A stretch of DNA of 64,000 bases. Source: Mayamaea pseudoterrestris. Taxonomy: Eukaryota; Bacillariophyta; Bacillariophyceae; Sellaphorales; Sellaphoraceae. A program made the position numbers and the translations under genes. The stretch lies in NCBI GenBank assembly GCA_027923505.1, contig BROI01000017.1:660791-724790 (forward strand). The letters run 5' to 3'. The notes below the pieces were generated by a model, which searched no databases, was not told the origin of the DNA, and saw only the letters and a program-made list of their open reading frames with translations. Within the stretch, counting starts at the first letter, position 1. Each line of letters opens with the position of its first letter. Shown here piece by piece: positions 10,258 to 19,902 of this stretch.

Positions 10258-11631
10258 ATGGTAAACAAGAGCTACGACGACGTTGGCGAGATACCCGCGA
10301 TCAGACCGCAAAGTAATAATGAAACCATGGTTACGGAAGCGGCGTCAGTCGCTAGCAGCAGCAGCCTCAGCGCCGTGGAAATCGTAGCGTGGGAGCAACA
10401 AGGCGTCGAGGAAAGGAAGGAAAGTCATTTGCAGAATGACAGTGTGAATCGGCTCAAACCCAGACAAGAAAAGCATCGACGACGAACTGTTATTTCATGC
10501 TCTCTACTCGGCCTACTCCTTGTGCTCATTGCGGCCGCTGTCGCCGTTCCCCTGCTTATGTTTCATCAAGATTTTTCGGAAGCAGCAACGAGCTCCGACG
10601 AATTTTCCAATTCGAGCAGCAGTACAAGCTCTCCTTCTACCAAGAATGACGACGAAGAGGAGGACGACATACCTATCGTGATACATGACGACGAAGAAGA
10701 TACAGATGATGTGATCAAGACTCCAATTCCCACTCCATCACCCACGACTCCAGCTGCTCCAGTATATACCAACAATATTACCACCTTTTACGTCATTGGT
10801 GACGTTCCATACAATTCACAACAAGCGATTGAAATTCGTCAGCAAATGCTCGACGTTCCAGACGACGTCGAGTTTGTCATTAATGTTGGTGACATTCGCA
10901 ACGCTGGCCGCGACTTGACTTGCGTACAGTCCGACTACACGGACGCGGAAGCATTGTTTAACTTGTCACGAGCTCCTGTTTTTATGCTATTGGGAGATAA
11001 CGACTGGAACGATTGTCCCAATCCAGATGAAGGACTGACTTATTGGCGGAATCAGTTTGTGGGCTTTGAAAACAAATATTGGTCTGCGCCCTTTACCATT
11101 TCGCGGCTGGAGAATCATCCAGAAACCTTTACATTTCTGTGGAAGAACACTTTGTTTGTTGGACTGCAGTTGGTTGGTGGCGATATTTTGGATGAGAGTG
11201 AATGGAACGATAGACTCGCTTCGCAAGCCAATTGGACGATGGATTTGATAACATTATATCGCTCGACACTTGATTCTACTGGCGATACCGGCAGAGTTGT
11301 CTTGTTCGGACACTGCAATCCCAATTCAAAACACAAGCCGTACTTTGAGCCACTTGAGGATTTCATCGAATCTGAATTGAACAACTCACTACCCATGTTG
11401 TACGTGAATGGTGACTCGCATCGATGGGAATACAATACGTCGTTTCAGGATCAACCATCATTTCTTCGCATCATGGTGACGGGAGGATCAAGTGAACCGC
11501 CATTGAAGATTGTAATAGATGGAAATGGATTATCAAGAGATGCAGTGACAGCATTTGCGTACGATCGTCAACTTGATGGATGGGTGTATGGGAATGGAAC
11601 GTTCCCGGCCAGCAATGAGACAAGTCATTAG
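10258..11631 (+). CDS. Membrane-anchored calcineurin-like metallophosphoesterase
   Basis: A single-exon gene of 457 residues. It has a cytosolic-type N-terminus of about 76 residues ending in KHRRR, one transmembrane segment (about 77-101), then an acidic Ser/Thr/Asp-rich linker and Pro/Thr stretch (about 105-170), and a phosphoesterase domain. This suggests a type II membrane protein with the catalytic domain in the lumen or outside the cell. Metal-binding motifs appear in the family order: YVIGDVPYN, NVGDIRNAG, MLLGDNDWNDC, FGHCNPNS and VNGDSHRW. Several N-glycosylation sequons (NWT, NTS, NGT) fit a luminal domain. The substrate cannot be told from the sequence. The gene converges on the next one. 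Confidence 0.85.
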   Translation: MVNKSYDDVGEIPAIRPQSNNETMVTEAASVASSSSLSAVEIVAWEQQGVEERKESHLQNDSVNRLKPRQEKHRRRTVISCSLLGLLLVLIAAAVAVPLLMFHQDFSEAATSSDEFSNSSSSTSSPSTKNDDEEEDDIPIVIHDDEEDTDDVIKTPIPTPSPTTPAAPVYTNNITTFYVIGDVPYNSQQAIEIRQQMLDVPDDVEFVINVGDIRNAGRDLTCVQSDYTDAEALFNLSRAPVFMLLGDNDWNDCPNPDEGLTYWRNQFVGFENKYWSAPFTISRLENHPETFTFLWKNTLFVGLQLVGGDILDESEWNDRLASQANWTMDLITLYRSTLDSTGDTGRVVLFGHCNPNSKHKPYFEPLEDFIESELNNSLPMLYVNGDSHRWEYNTSFQDQPSFLRIMVTGGSSEPPLKIVIDGNGLSRDAVTAFAYDRQLDGWVYGNGTFPASNETSH

Positions 11632-11811
11632 ACATGGCGACACGATTATTATCACCCTTACACACGGTCTCATACGGTTGTATAGCAATACATTTATTTC
11701 TCCTCCTCTTACATAAGTAGAAGGTTCCATTGTTGCCCGGTGCGTACCGGTTTGTAAGTAGTTCAATGGAATAGCTAAGACAGACTGTAGAGCATATATA
11801 TTTCTGAGTAA

Positions 11812-12585
11812 TTATTCCGTCGCAACTGTTGCAATTCTATCTGCTTCCTTCGCAAATTTAGTGCCAGCAACCATGCGATAGTTCATTTGTCGTTCCATCA
11901 ACAGCGGCAATCCCTCGGTGATATTCGTTCCATGCGCCAATAATTTTCCTCGGTCATCTACCAACACAAATTCATCAAAGACATGGTTTGGTACCCATAC
12001 GAGTCGAAAAGCAATCCTTGCCTTGAACTGCAGACCTGCAACGTCTTGAGCGGCGCAGGTTGTCCAGCTACCGCCGGGGCCAAGCTCGGGCAAGGAAGCA
12101 ATGCGTATTCCTGGGCCCAGTAAATTGCCTCTCGCAATACCAGGTACATGTCCCTCATTTTGATTGTTTGACACATCATCAGCAATAGGAGTCAAGTCAA
12201 CGTGATTCCAGTCGTTAAAGCAGTGACCCGTGTACCCCTGTCCAGGAGTCGCATTCGGAAGATCTCTCAACCCTCCAGCCCACAATAACTTGCGCCGAAT
12301 GTCTTCCCATGGAGCATTGGATAATTCGTCGCGATCAACGAGTTCCTTCACACGCTGACGCGCTGACTCGAGTCGAACGACGGCAGTTCCAGGGGATTCG
12401 GCGTCAAAACTAGAGGATGCGATTGATGACATGCTGGCAGCAGTTGTCGTCGTTTGAGTGTGAAGGATGCGACTTGTTCCTGAGCTCGTCACAAAAGCAG
12501 ACGCGTTATTGGACGTAGCGATGATTGAGCGAGGTGCAAGTGTCGTCGCGAATGCAAATAGAGTGGGTGCGATTCTCATGGTCAT
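11812..12585 (-). CDS. Conserved-looking protein of unknown function with plastid-type presequence
   Basis: I do not recognise a named family. From the ATG at 12585 the protein is 257 residues; in-frame ATGs at 12579 and 12663 are alternatives. The N-terminus (APTLFAFATTLAP, then NNASAFVTSS) is a short hydrophobic signal followed by ASAFV, the cleavage motif of diatom-type plastid preproteins, and a Ser/Thr-rich transit-like stretch. The mature part has conserved-looking Gly and aromatic blocks (GQGYTGHCFNDWNHVDLT, GPGGSWTTCAAQDVAG) and a soluble character. A plastid-localised soluble protein is inferred. It is convergent with the phosphoesterase gene, 180 bp away. Confidence 0.7.
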   Translation of the reverse strand: MTMRIAPTLFAFATTLAPRSIIATSNNASAFVTSSGTSRILHTQTTTTAASMSSIASSSFDAESPGTAVVRLESARQRVKELVDRDELSNAPWEDIRRKLLWAGGLRDLPNATPGQGYTGHCFNDWNHVDLTPIADDVSNNQNEGHVPGIARGNLLGPGIRIASLPELGPGGSWTTCAAQDVAGLQFKARIAFRLVWVPNHVFDEFVLVDDRGKLLAHGTNITEGLPLLMERQMNYRMVAGTKFAKEADRIATVATE

Positions 12586-13082
12586 GTAATTCGGACGATC
12601 GAATTTTTGCTTGCGATGGTCAATTTGTCGCTCATCCCTCCAGCGCGGCGGAACGAGATTCATGACGTGGTCGTAGCGTCACTCGCCCAGCTAACACACA
12701 CTACTCAGTAGTTCTTTTATTTACAGTTGCCTCTTACTGGAGCACAAGAATTTACGGCCAACATGCATCGGTATGCGATCGGTATATTGCCTCAAAGGCA
12801 AAGCTAATCATGCATATATTGAACCTCGGCGATGTAGATAATTTAGCTAGCTAGTTCATAAACATTAGTTAATGATAGTAAGCTAGTAATATATCAAGCC
12901 TGCAAAGCATACCGTTCTATTTGTTACTGTATGGATGAGAAAGGCAAATTGAAGTCAAAGACTGATATATGTGAGATGAAGAGTAGAAGTGGCGACGACA
13001 CATAAATCGAAGGTCAATAGCATACCTGCGGTAGCATACAGAAATAATCGCCAAGAGGACAACGATGCTCAGTACATCGCGA
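12586..13082. other. Intergenic, about 500 bp, AT-rich in its right half
   Basis: This holds the presumed promoter of the unknown plastid gene and the 3' side of the acyltransferase gene. The stretch 12770-12960 is AT-rich with short repeats such as TTAGCTAGCTAGTT (12841). No gene is supported. Confidence 0.4.
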
Positions 13083-14131
13083 CTATACGATGATTAGCTT
13101 CTTGTGTTTGTATTCGGGCACGCGTTCCTTGTATGTATCAAAGAGGCGACGCACTTGTTCCAAATACTTTTCGTGCCAAATGTCAATCTCTTCCTGTGAG
13201 GGTCGTTCGATATGCGGCATACCGAGCGGCTGCCCCGCCACATAAAGAAGCTTGGCTGAACGAGGAATCGGCAAACCCCATTTTCCCCATATATAAGTTA
13301 GACTGGAGAGGGGAATGTGCGAATAAGGTCTTTGTCGCCGGGAGAAGACAACTCAACACGCCAAAATACTTACGATACCTGAAGCTTGCGCGACAGATCC
13401 GCCAGTACTTCATTTTTCAACACAGACAAAACTGATGTGTTTCCAAACAAATAAACTGGAACCACATCAACTCCAATTGACAAAGCGAGCGTTATAAATC
13501 CTTTGCGATTCCTAAGGTATAGTCGCTCGACATTCTCGCAGCTCATGAATAGCTCCGCCATACCACCAACTTACAGAACCAACGTCCCTTCAGCACCCGG
13601 CTTGGCAAGTTGTCGTAGCATACTCTGTTTCGATGCTGAAACTAGGCCAAAGATTCCAAGAACATGTTTCAAAATTGGTGTGTGCAGCAATGCATCAGCA
13701 ACCGCGGTGGGTGGCAAGGAAGTCGTCGGACAATTAATGGCTGAACAAATACCGCAAAACGATACGGCGCCGTGGGGTTGACAAACAAGCAAAAAGTTTT
13801 TACCGCTGTTGATCTACTGTGTTACATTGCGAGGTTTGGCTTCGTGTATCTCCTCGTAGTCAAAGTACGTCAATAAAGGGGAAAGTCTCCGGACGAGCCA
13901 GGGCAAGTGCATTGGCTTGACAAGTATTGATAAGACAATGGGGGAAACGAACAACCAAACGGCATGCGATGTTGGCGACTTGATCAAAAGGACCAACGCT
14001 GAGATCATGTAGAAGGGAGCAAGAAAATACATGCTGGAAAAAACGGCGCTCTGGATCATGCCGATTGTATAAAGAACTGATCGTTCGCGACTCGTTTCAT
14101 TAGCGGTCATGCTTTCTAAATAGCCACACAT
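13083..14131 (-). pseudogene. DGAT2-family acyltransferase with two in-frame stop codons
   Basis: The frame encodes a diacylglycerol/monoacylglycerol acyltransferase-type protein: hydrophobic N-terminal segments, YFDYEEI, VCQPHGAVSF (the HPHG-type active-site motif in QPHG form), NRKGFITLAL, VVPVYLFGNT, WGKWGLPIP and EIDIWHEKYL. An intron at 13373-13303 (71 bp, GTAAGT...CCAG) joins the last two exons in frame. Two stops interrupt one unbroken frame: TAG at 13816-13814, just before the QPHG block, and TAA at 13573-13571, where the family has Tyr before GGMAE. Neither can be removed by a plausible intron: the GT-AG options are only 20-22 bases and either break the frame or remove conserved residues. 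The start is an ATG at 14131 or 14110, unless there is a 5' exon. It is a recent pseudogene, a null allele or a sequencing error. The intact family makes triacylglycerol in the ER. Confidence 0.75.
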
Positions 14132-14568
14132 GACTCTGACTATGCAGCACAATGATGATGTTGTTTACTCTATGACGAGGAGGACGATGCAGGCTGAGCG
14201 GCTGAGCCATGGCCGCGAACGCTTTCGAACTGAATGATCCACTGGAACATACGTCATGCATCTTTTCAACACTCATGACGCAGTTTTCACTAGCAATTGA
14301 TGACAATTCACGACACTTTAAGTACCGGTACGAGGATCATTGTTTGGTGCTGGCTGTAAAAAATAATATGGGTGTCGAGTACTCCTACTGGCATGCTGTA
14401 AGCCCATTTTCGAGTTGTACATATTAACAGTAGTAAAGTAGGCACGAAGTAATATGGTTTGTATCATCTATATCTGAAAATCTCAGAGTGACGGCACATC
14501 ATGGACGTCAGTCTTAATTTGCACCAATTCGAAGCGGCCGTCGCTACTCGAGTGAGACCACCATGATT
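14132..14568. promoter_or_regulatory. Spacer of about 440 bp with a TACCGGTA palindrome
   Basis: This lies upstream of the DGAT2-like gene and downstream of guanylate kinase. TACCGGTA occurs at 14323-14330, about 190 bases upstream of the DGAT2-like start. A frame at 14207-14100 (MAQPLSLHRPP...) could be an extra 5' exon, but no convincing splice pair was found. No other gene is supported. Confidence 0.3.
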
Positions 14569-15589
14569 TTACTCGACAGTCTTCAACTGCGGATACCATC
14601 CCTGCATGGCTTCGACAAGTTTAGCAAAACATTCCTCCAAATCGTTGTTCACCAAGACACGATCAAAATTTCCTTCTGCTTGTCCGTACTCCAATTCCTT
14701 GGCTGCGTTGCCCAGCCGTACCTTCATGGCATCCTCCGACTCTGTGCCGCGCCCGCGCAGACGCTGCTCCAGTTCCTCCAATGAAGGTGGTGCAACGAAG
14801 ACGTAGATTGGGTCAAGGCTGCTTTCTTTGACCTTTTGGACGCCCTGAATGTCAATGTCGAGGATACAAATCTTTCCACTTTGTTTTACTGATTCGACGG
14901 CGGCAATGCTGTGTAAAGTATGATGTGGCTATAGTTAGAAAAGGTGCATTGCAGCGAAGTGGGGTACGCGAAGAATGAATCACTTGATTATAACATGCCA
15001 TCGCCGACACTTCAAACTCCGATACAAACCGTAATCGCCAGACAAGACGCAACAGCATACTCTTCAACATTCTTTCTACTAACGCGCACCTTGTTCCGTA
15101 GTATTTACCATGCACTTCTGCATACTCAATGAATTTCTTGTCCATAATCGCTTGCTCAATCTCCTTGACTGTCGTAAAGTGATAGTGAATGCCATTCTCC
15201 TCGCCGGGCCGAGGCTGGCGAGTTGTATGTGAGACGGAGAAACCAAACTGATCATTGGGAAAAGTCTTTTGGAGCTTTTCAATGAGTGTTCCCTGCTTGT
15301 GTATAGTAAAGATGTTGCAAGAGGATGAGGCACATGAATTGGCTGGGGGCGGATCAGGCCGACATGATAATCCAATGGTGGTCGTCGAAGTTCCAGCTTG
15401 TCGGATGTACTTCTTCTCGATAACTCTTTAATCTACTACTAGTATAAATTTTACCTCTAATGTAGCTACACATACCTTTCCGACGCCACTGGGGCCACAG
15501 AAGACAATTGGACGAAGAGGATCGGTGCTCATGGTTGCAAGGTACTCGTAATCGTAGAATTCGAATGTGATTTGGATTTGTTGCTCCAT
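14569..15589 (-). CDS. Guanylate kinase
   Basis: The enzyme phosphorylates GMP to GDP with ATP in nucleotide salvage. Three exons were placed: 15589-15476, 15292-15090 and 14908-14569, with introns of 183 and 181 bp. The motifs are in the expected order: P-loop CGPSGVGKGTL, split by the first intron after the Lys codon; FSVSHTTRQPRPGE; FIEYAEVHGKYYGT, the GMP-binding block, split by the second intron; ICILDIDIQGVQ; IYVFVAPPS; RLRGRGTE; and the FDRVLVNNDLEE C-terminus. A shorter start at 15532 (MSTDPLRP) fits the usual length best; the start at 15589 adds 19 residues. No plastid presequence is obvious. It is divergent with the small coiled-coil gene at 15859. Confidence 0.9.
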
Positions 15590-15858
15590 GGCGGGCCGCG
15601 ATGTGCCATTTCGATACCGATACGACATCATCGACATTCGTCTCGTCTCGCAAAAAAAATGAACATGGCCATGTTCCAGCCGCTCCTCCAGATCATATCG
15701 AATCTACAACAATCATTGTTACACTTTCAACATGGCTTCAAATTGCAAAGTATGTTCATAATGTGTGTGTACAGTGTACATACCGCCGCGATACTCGTCG
15801 TTTTTTGCGTCCCGTCTCGTCTCTCGTCGCTCGCTCATTCGTTTTAAATGTTGACGAT

Positions 15859-16493
15859 ATGATACAGTCAAGTACGGTGGGAACACAAGATCAGAGTCGA
15901 CTCCAAATTGAAAAAATGGAGGTTGAACGAGAGGAGCGTCGGCATGGCTTGATGATAGTAAAGACCAAAAAGGTGAGCGAGCATCGTCGGCGTTTACGCG
16001 TTTACTGCAACATCCAACAGATCTAACCTTTCATTTTCCTCATCGAATCACTGGTAACTTTCAATTACTGTAGTGCAATCAAAACCCCGCAAAAGAAGAG
16101 CAAAGGTATATTGCTGTCGGTAATTCTGGAGATGTCGATATTATCGAATTGGGTGAGAGCAAGAGCCAGTCGCAGGATGCAACTACATCAACCACGTTGA
16201 TGAGTCATGCTTCTAATTTTGTCGTCGAGAAAGTGGACGCCGAAAATCAACCGCACGTGCAAAACGCCGCTGAGGAAATCTTGAACCTGCATATGGAGAA
16301 TATTCAGGAGAATGCCGAGCTCTTGTCAGAGGAAGGTCATTTGCTGCAGATGGTGCAGCGGGAGACTGTCACAGACAAAGAAATGGATGATTACGCAGCT
16401 GCGCTTGAAGCTATCCTTGCACGAAAAGAAGATATGATTCTTGGTTTGCAGGAAATGATTGCCGTATTGCGAGATGGATCGGTTAATGGTTAG
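15859..16493 (+). CDS. Small coiled-coil protein with a kinesin-neck-like motif
   Basis: Two exons, 15859-15972 and 16074-16493, are joined by a 101-bp GTGAGC...TAG intron and give 177 residues. The protein is hydrophilic and Glu-rich. Its C-terminus (DYAAALEAILARKEDMI) resembles the motif seen near the end of many protist kinesins and some coiled-coil proteins, with a hydrophobic heptad pattern. There is no motor domain, signal peptide or transmembrane segment. The function is unknown. A very similar LARKE helix occurs in the HMG-box protein at 34.7 kb. Confidence 0.6.
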
Positions 16494-16818
16494 ATCTGTG
16501 CTAGTTGCGTACATGAAGCGAACTTGACTACCGTAACGTAACAATCTTATCTTTGCAAACCGATATAGAGTCTTCGCAAAGTTGCAGTATGGTTCTTTCG
16601 CACGTCCTGGCGCAAACTACTGTATGAAAAATGCCGGCGCTAGTAGATGAAACAAGAAAAGGGGAGGTGACTTTTGATAACCGCTACGATATCAAGGAAT
16701 GCCGACGAACCGTAACGCTCACGCGACGAGACCCCACATTTGAAATGTGAACGAACGTTTCACTTACTCTTTGATCGCTGGTGATGGCCTTGTAAAGTAT
16801 ATAATACAGCAGTTGTTC
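16494..16818. other. Intergenic, 325 bp
   Basis: This is the presumed promoter of the UBX-domain gene. A TATAATA word at 16799 lies 20 bases upstream of the chosen ATG. Nothing else is recognised. Confidence 0.3.
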
Positions 16819-18072
16819 ATGTTTCGCAACATAACTGATCGTATTGTCACGGCAGCATCAGCAGTGGCAGCGTCTGCCGGCTTGACGGACAATCGAGTTT
16901 CCGCCTTGACGGCTCTCGGTTTCGAACAAGTTGCTGCGCAGCAGGCACTTCAGGCCTGCGACGGCAACGTTGACCGAGCTGCGGAGCTCTTGCTCGCGAG
17001 TCCTACTAGTGGAAGTACGAATAACACAACAAATACAGAAACAGGAAGTCAATTCACTCCCATTACTATTGAAGACGATGACGATGCCAAAGTATGGCGG
17101 CAAGTCATTGACGAAAGTCGACGAACTGCTAGTGTTGAACACCGACGTCAAGAGAAACGTTCCGCAGCATCTATTAAGGCAGGACAAGCTGCCGTCTTAC
17201 CAACAAATTCTCCAGTTATTACAATGAAGCCGACTTCTCTCGCCCTGACGCATCCGCGAGTCAATGTTCTCGCGAAACTCCAGGACAAACCGACGGAAGA
17301 ACAGATTCTTCGTTGCGCGGATCGCCTTAAATCATTCCCAGCAGCCGTTGACACGCTCCATCGAGTTTTGTCTATGATTCAAGCCAATCCTGATGATCAG
17401 AAGTACCGAAGTATCGACAAGTCGCTGGCTAGCTATCAGCGAAGCATAGGTAATGCAATTGGTGCTGATGATTTCATCCAAGCGATGCAGTTTCTGCCGC
17501 GCGACCGATCGACTTTGGTATTGGATCGTCACTTAGTGGATCCTGCCTTGCTCTATTTGGGGATCTCGGCGCTGGAGCAGACGAAACTTACGCCCGAATA
17601 CAATGAGGTCAAACAGCTCCAAATGTTTCGTAAGGATGTTTCGAATCTGTTGGCGGTGGCTGCCGCGAGCGAGTCAGAGGCAACTGCGCAGGCGAACTTT
17701 TTATCGAAATGTCCGACGGAACCACCCGAAGGTCGGGGAGCGCTTATGACTGTAATTCTCGCAGATCAAACGTTGCGCCGTCGGTTTGATGGCGATGACA
17801 CTTTGGCCGATGTCATTCATTGGCTCGGCGGTCATGGAAACTTTATTTATACCAAACTTTTAAGCCGAGAGTGGAGCTTGTTTGACAAGAACGCATATCC
17901 GCTTCGCGTCGTGAGTTGCGACGAGTCGGTTCAGCGTTATACGCTGCAATATCTTGGTTGTTGGCCAAGCGGTTTTTTAGAGATATTACCGACTTTGGAG
18001 GAACGAAAGAAAACGAACGCATCTACGGGGAGCATGGAACAGCAACTGGGTTCAGCGGAGGCCTTTCGGTAG
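16819..18072 (+). CDS. UBA-PUB-UBX domain protein, likely p97/CDC48 cofactor (UBXD1/PUX2-like)
   Basis: A single exon of 417 residues from the ATG at 16819 (MFRNITDRIV). Domains in order are: UBA-like (about 26-60; ALTALGFEQVAAQQAL, GNVDRAAELLL), PUB (about 160-230; FPAAVDTLHRVLSMIQANP, KYRSIDKSLASYQRSIG) and a C-terminal UBX-like fold (about 310-395; TVILADQTLRRRFDGDDTLADVI). PUB and UBX bind the two ends of the p97/CDC48 ATPase, and UBA binds ubiquitin, so it is probably an adaptor in ubiquitin-dependent sorting or ERAD. The canonical FPR loop of UBX reads NAYPL here, which may weaken p97 binding through that site. It is convergent with DCC1. Confidence 0.8.
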   Translation: MFRNITDRIVTAASAVAASAGLTDNRVSALTALGFEQVAAQQALQACDGNVDRAAELLLASPTSGSTNNTTNTETGSQFTPITIEDDDDAKVWRQVIDESRRTASVEHRRQEKRSAASIKAGQAAVLPTNSPVITMKPTSLALTHPRVNVLAKLQDKPTEEQILRCADRLKSFPAAVDTLHRVLSMIQANPDDQKYRSIDKSLASYQRSIGNAIGADDFIQAMQFLPRDRSTLVLDRHLVDPALLYLGISALEQTKLTPEYNEVKQLQMFRKDVSNLLAVAAASESEATAQANFLSKCPTEPPEGRGALMTVILADQTLRRRFDGDDTLADVIHWLGGHGNFIYTKLLSREWSLFDKNAYPLRVVSCDESVQRYTLQYLGCWPSGFLEILPTLEERKKTNASTGSMEQQLGSAEAFR

Positions 18073-18144
18073 GAACGTCTCCCCTTCAAAACAAAGTCTT
18101 TGATACTCACTTCATAATAAATACGATGTTGTCTCAAGCATTAT

Positions 18145-19749
18145 CTACGTCTTACGAGTAATAAATTCCATCGTAACTCCATCTTTTTCTTCCGTCGTGA
18201 TCTTTGTAAATTGAAGCAATAGGTCTCCGTGAGTGCATCCAGCTCCATCTGACCACTTATCAAGGTAAGGCTGTATTTCGTCGAATTGCCATTTACTCTT
18301 TATAGAGAAGATGGATGCAAAGCCACAAGACGGGTCACGAGGCAACGCATCAGCTGGAAAATACTGCCAGTACGACGCTTCTCTGTCGCCGTTCAAGGTT
18401 GGCACTTCGATGGCAATACCACCCAGCATTAATGTACTGACTTGGTATTCAAGTCCGACACCTGGGAGCTCGGCCTGCCATCGGTCGACAAAGAGCGATT
18501 GCTCCCAGGGCTGTGTTTGCCGCTGAAGAAGTTGTCGCGCTACAATGGCAGCCACTTTCGATACGTCAATAATTACTTTGTTATCGATGTCCATAATAGT
18601 CCCGTCGTTTTCCGTGCTCTTCTCGATATCAGTGGCGTTAGTCTTCCCGTCATCTCGAGCCAGGCGATTAACGCAAAAGGAAACGAGGCCTCGCTTACCT
18701 CCTGGCAAGCAGCGCATGACTTCTTGTCTCGATTCGCTACATGAAAATCGCTCCACTGCGCTTTGTATTAGTAAATTACGCGATACACCACGTGCGTAGT
18801 CGGTAAGTTCGGCAATTTCGGCCAGTGCAGCGACGATAGCCTTATAGGCTTCCATATACGCCTCCTCTGACAAGATGACAAAAGCAGTTGGTATTGACTT
18901 TGGCAGTGGATAGTAGGTAACGGACGCAAAGAGAGCCTTATCTGCCGACATGACCTGGGCGACCTGTGCTTCCGAAACTTGTAGCTGATTAGCAAGTTCG
19001 CAGACAGTGACGCCTTGAGCACTCGAACAGGTCGCTTGGCTGATATCCTGTCCATTGACAATAGACATTTGATCATCACGGTCAAATGGATCGAGCACTA
19101 GCCTGTGTTGACGAAACAGCTGCTCAATGGTGCCCTTCGAAAGAGTCTTTGGACGGAGCTCTAAAAAGGACGCTCCATTTCCACCAGGTTTGAGCAAGCA
19201 AGCCGGAACGGAACGAATCATCTTGACGCGATTGCTCACTAGATGAATCTCTTTTGTTATGGTTGTTGTTGCGGATTCTTCTCCATCGAATGTCAATGCT
19301 GGCGCAGGAGGAACCATAATGAAGCAGTTGGAGGTTTCCACGCGTTGCACGTGAAAGCTCGTTTGCTTGTGTTCTGATACTAACGCGGCTTGTGTCGCAG
19401 TCAAGGCAGGAACAACAAACTTGGCGCTTTTGAGATCAGAGATAGTCCATCCCAAAGGTAGCTGCAGCAAAAGAAGAGCACCGTTCTTGCCTTTGGTATC
19501 AGTTGTTGGCGTTGCATTTGTCTCGACGGATAAGGACGAGGACTCATGTACGAGCAAATCGGAACGAGGCAGAGTCAACAAACAAGTCGTTCTGTTGTTG
19601 CTGATGCAAGCATCGAATGCAAATACCATACTGTCCATCGGGTACAAGAAGGAATTTACATCAATCATTTTGCCGGTAGCTGTGGTAGCGATGGTCGGCG
19701 AGGTTTCAACATTGCACATCGTAGCGGCACACAAACACCGGTACGACAT
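18145..19749 (-). CDS. DSCC1: Sister chromatid cohesion protein DCC1 (alternative RFC complex subunit)
   Basis: A single exon of 534 residues from the ATG at 19749. DCC1 joins CTF8 and CTF18 in a clamp-loader complex that loads PCNA and supports cohesion during S phase in the nucleus. The central FLELRPKTLSKGTIEQL block and the C-terminal sequence YWQYFPADALPRDP, IFSIKSKWQFDEIQPYL are the diagnostic DCC1 winged-helix features; the WQAELPGVG block precedes them. It is somewhat longer than human DSCC1, mainly through low-complexity Thr/Ser insertions. Only 153 bp separate it from the divergent gene at 19903. The sequence ACCGGTACGAC overlaps the start region (19737-19747). Confidence 0.8.
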   Translation of the reverse strand: MSYRCLCAATMCNVETSPTIATTATGKMIDVNSFLYPMDSMVFAFDACISNNRTTCLLTLPRSDLLVHESSSLSVETNATPTTDTKGKNGALLLLQLPLGWTISDLKSAKFVVPALTATQAALVSEHKQTSFHVQRVETSNCFIMVPPAPALTFDGEESATTTITKEIHLVSNRVKMIRSVPACLLKPGGNGASFLELRPKTLSKGTIEQLFRQHRLVLDPFDRDDQMSIVNGQDISQATCSSAQGVTVCELANQLQVSEAQVAQVMSADKALFASVTYYPLPKSIPTAFVILSEEAYMEAYKAIVAALAEIAELTDYARGVSRNLLIQSAVERFSCSESRQEVMRCLPGGKRGLVSFCVNRLARDDGKTNATDIEKSTENDGTIMDIDNKVIIDVSKVAAIVARQLLQRQTQPWEQSLFVDRWQAELPGVGLEYQVSTLMLGGIAIEVPTLNGDREASYWQYFPADALPRDPSCGFASIFSIKSKWQFDEIQPYLDKWSDGAGCTHGDLLLQFTKITTEEKDGVTMEFITRKT

Positions 19750-19902
19750 CTTTTTTTTGGGCGTTCCATCACCCAATCGGTGTTGGCTTGACGATGCTTC
19801 TTTCGGTACAAGTACTCCTTATGAAGAAACCTTCTTTTTTATCTGCCAACATTATGCACTTGTAGATGATAAAAGCTTGATAGAAGAATTACCCGAAAAG
19901 CC

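Noticed and set aside
13573-13816. Stop-codon reassignment as an explanation for the DGAT2 interruptions
   Set aside because: TAA, TAG and TGA all end other intact genes in this window (for example TAG in the peptidase gene and TGA at 54 kb-type ends), and no other long gene contains in-frame stops.
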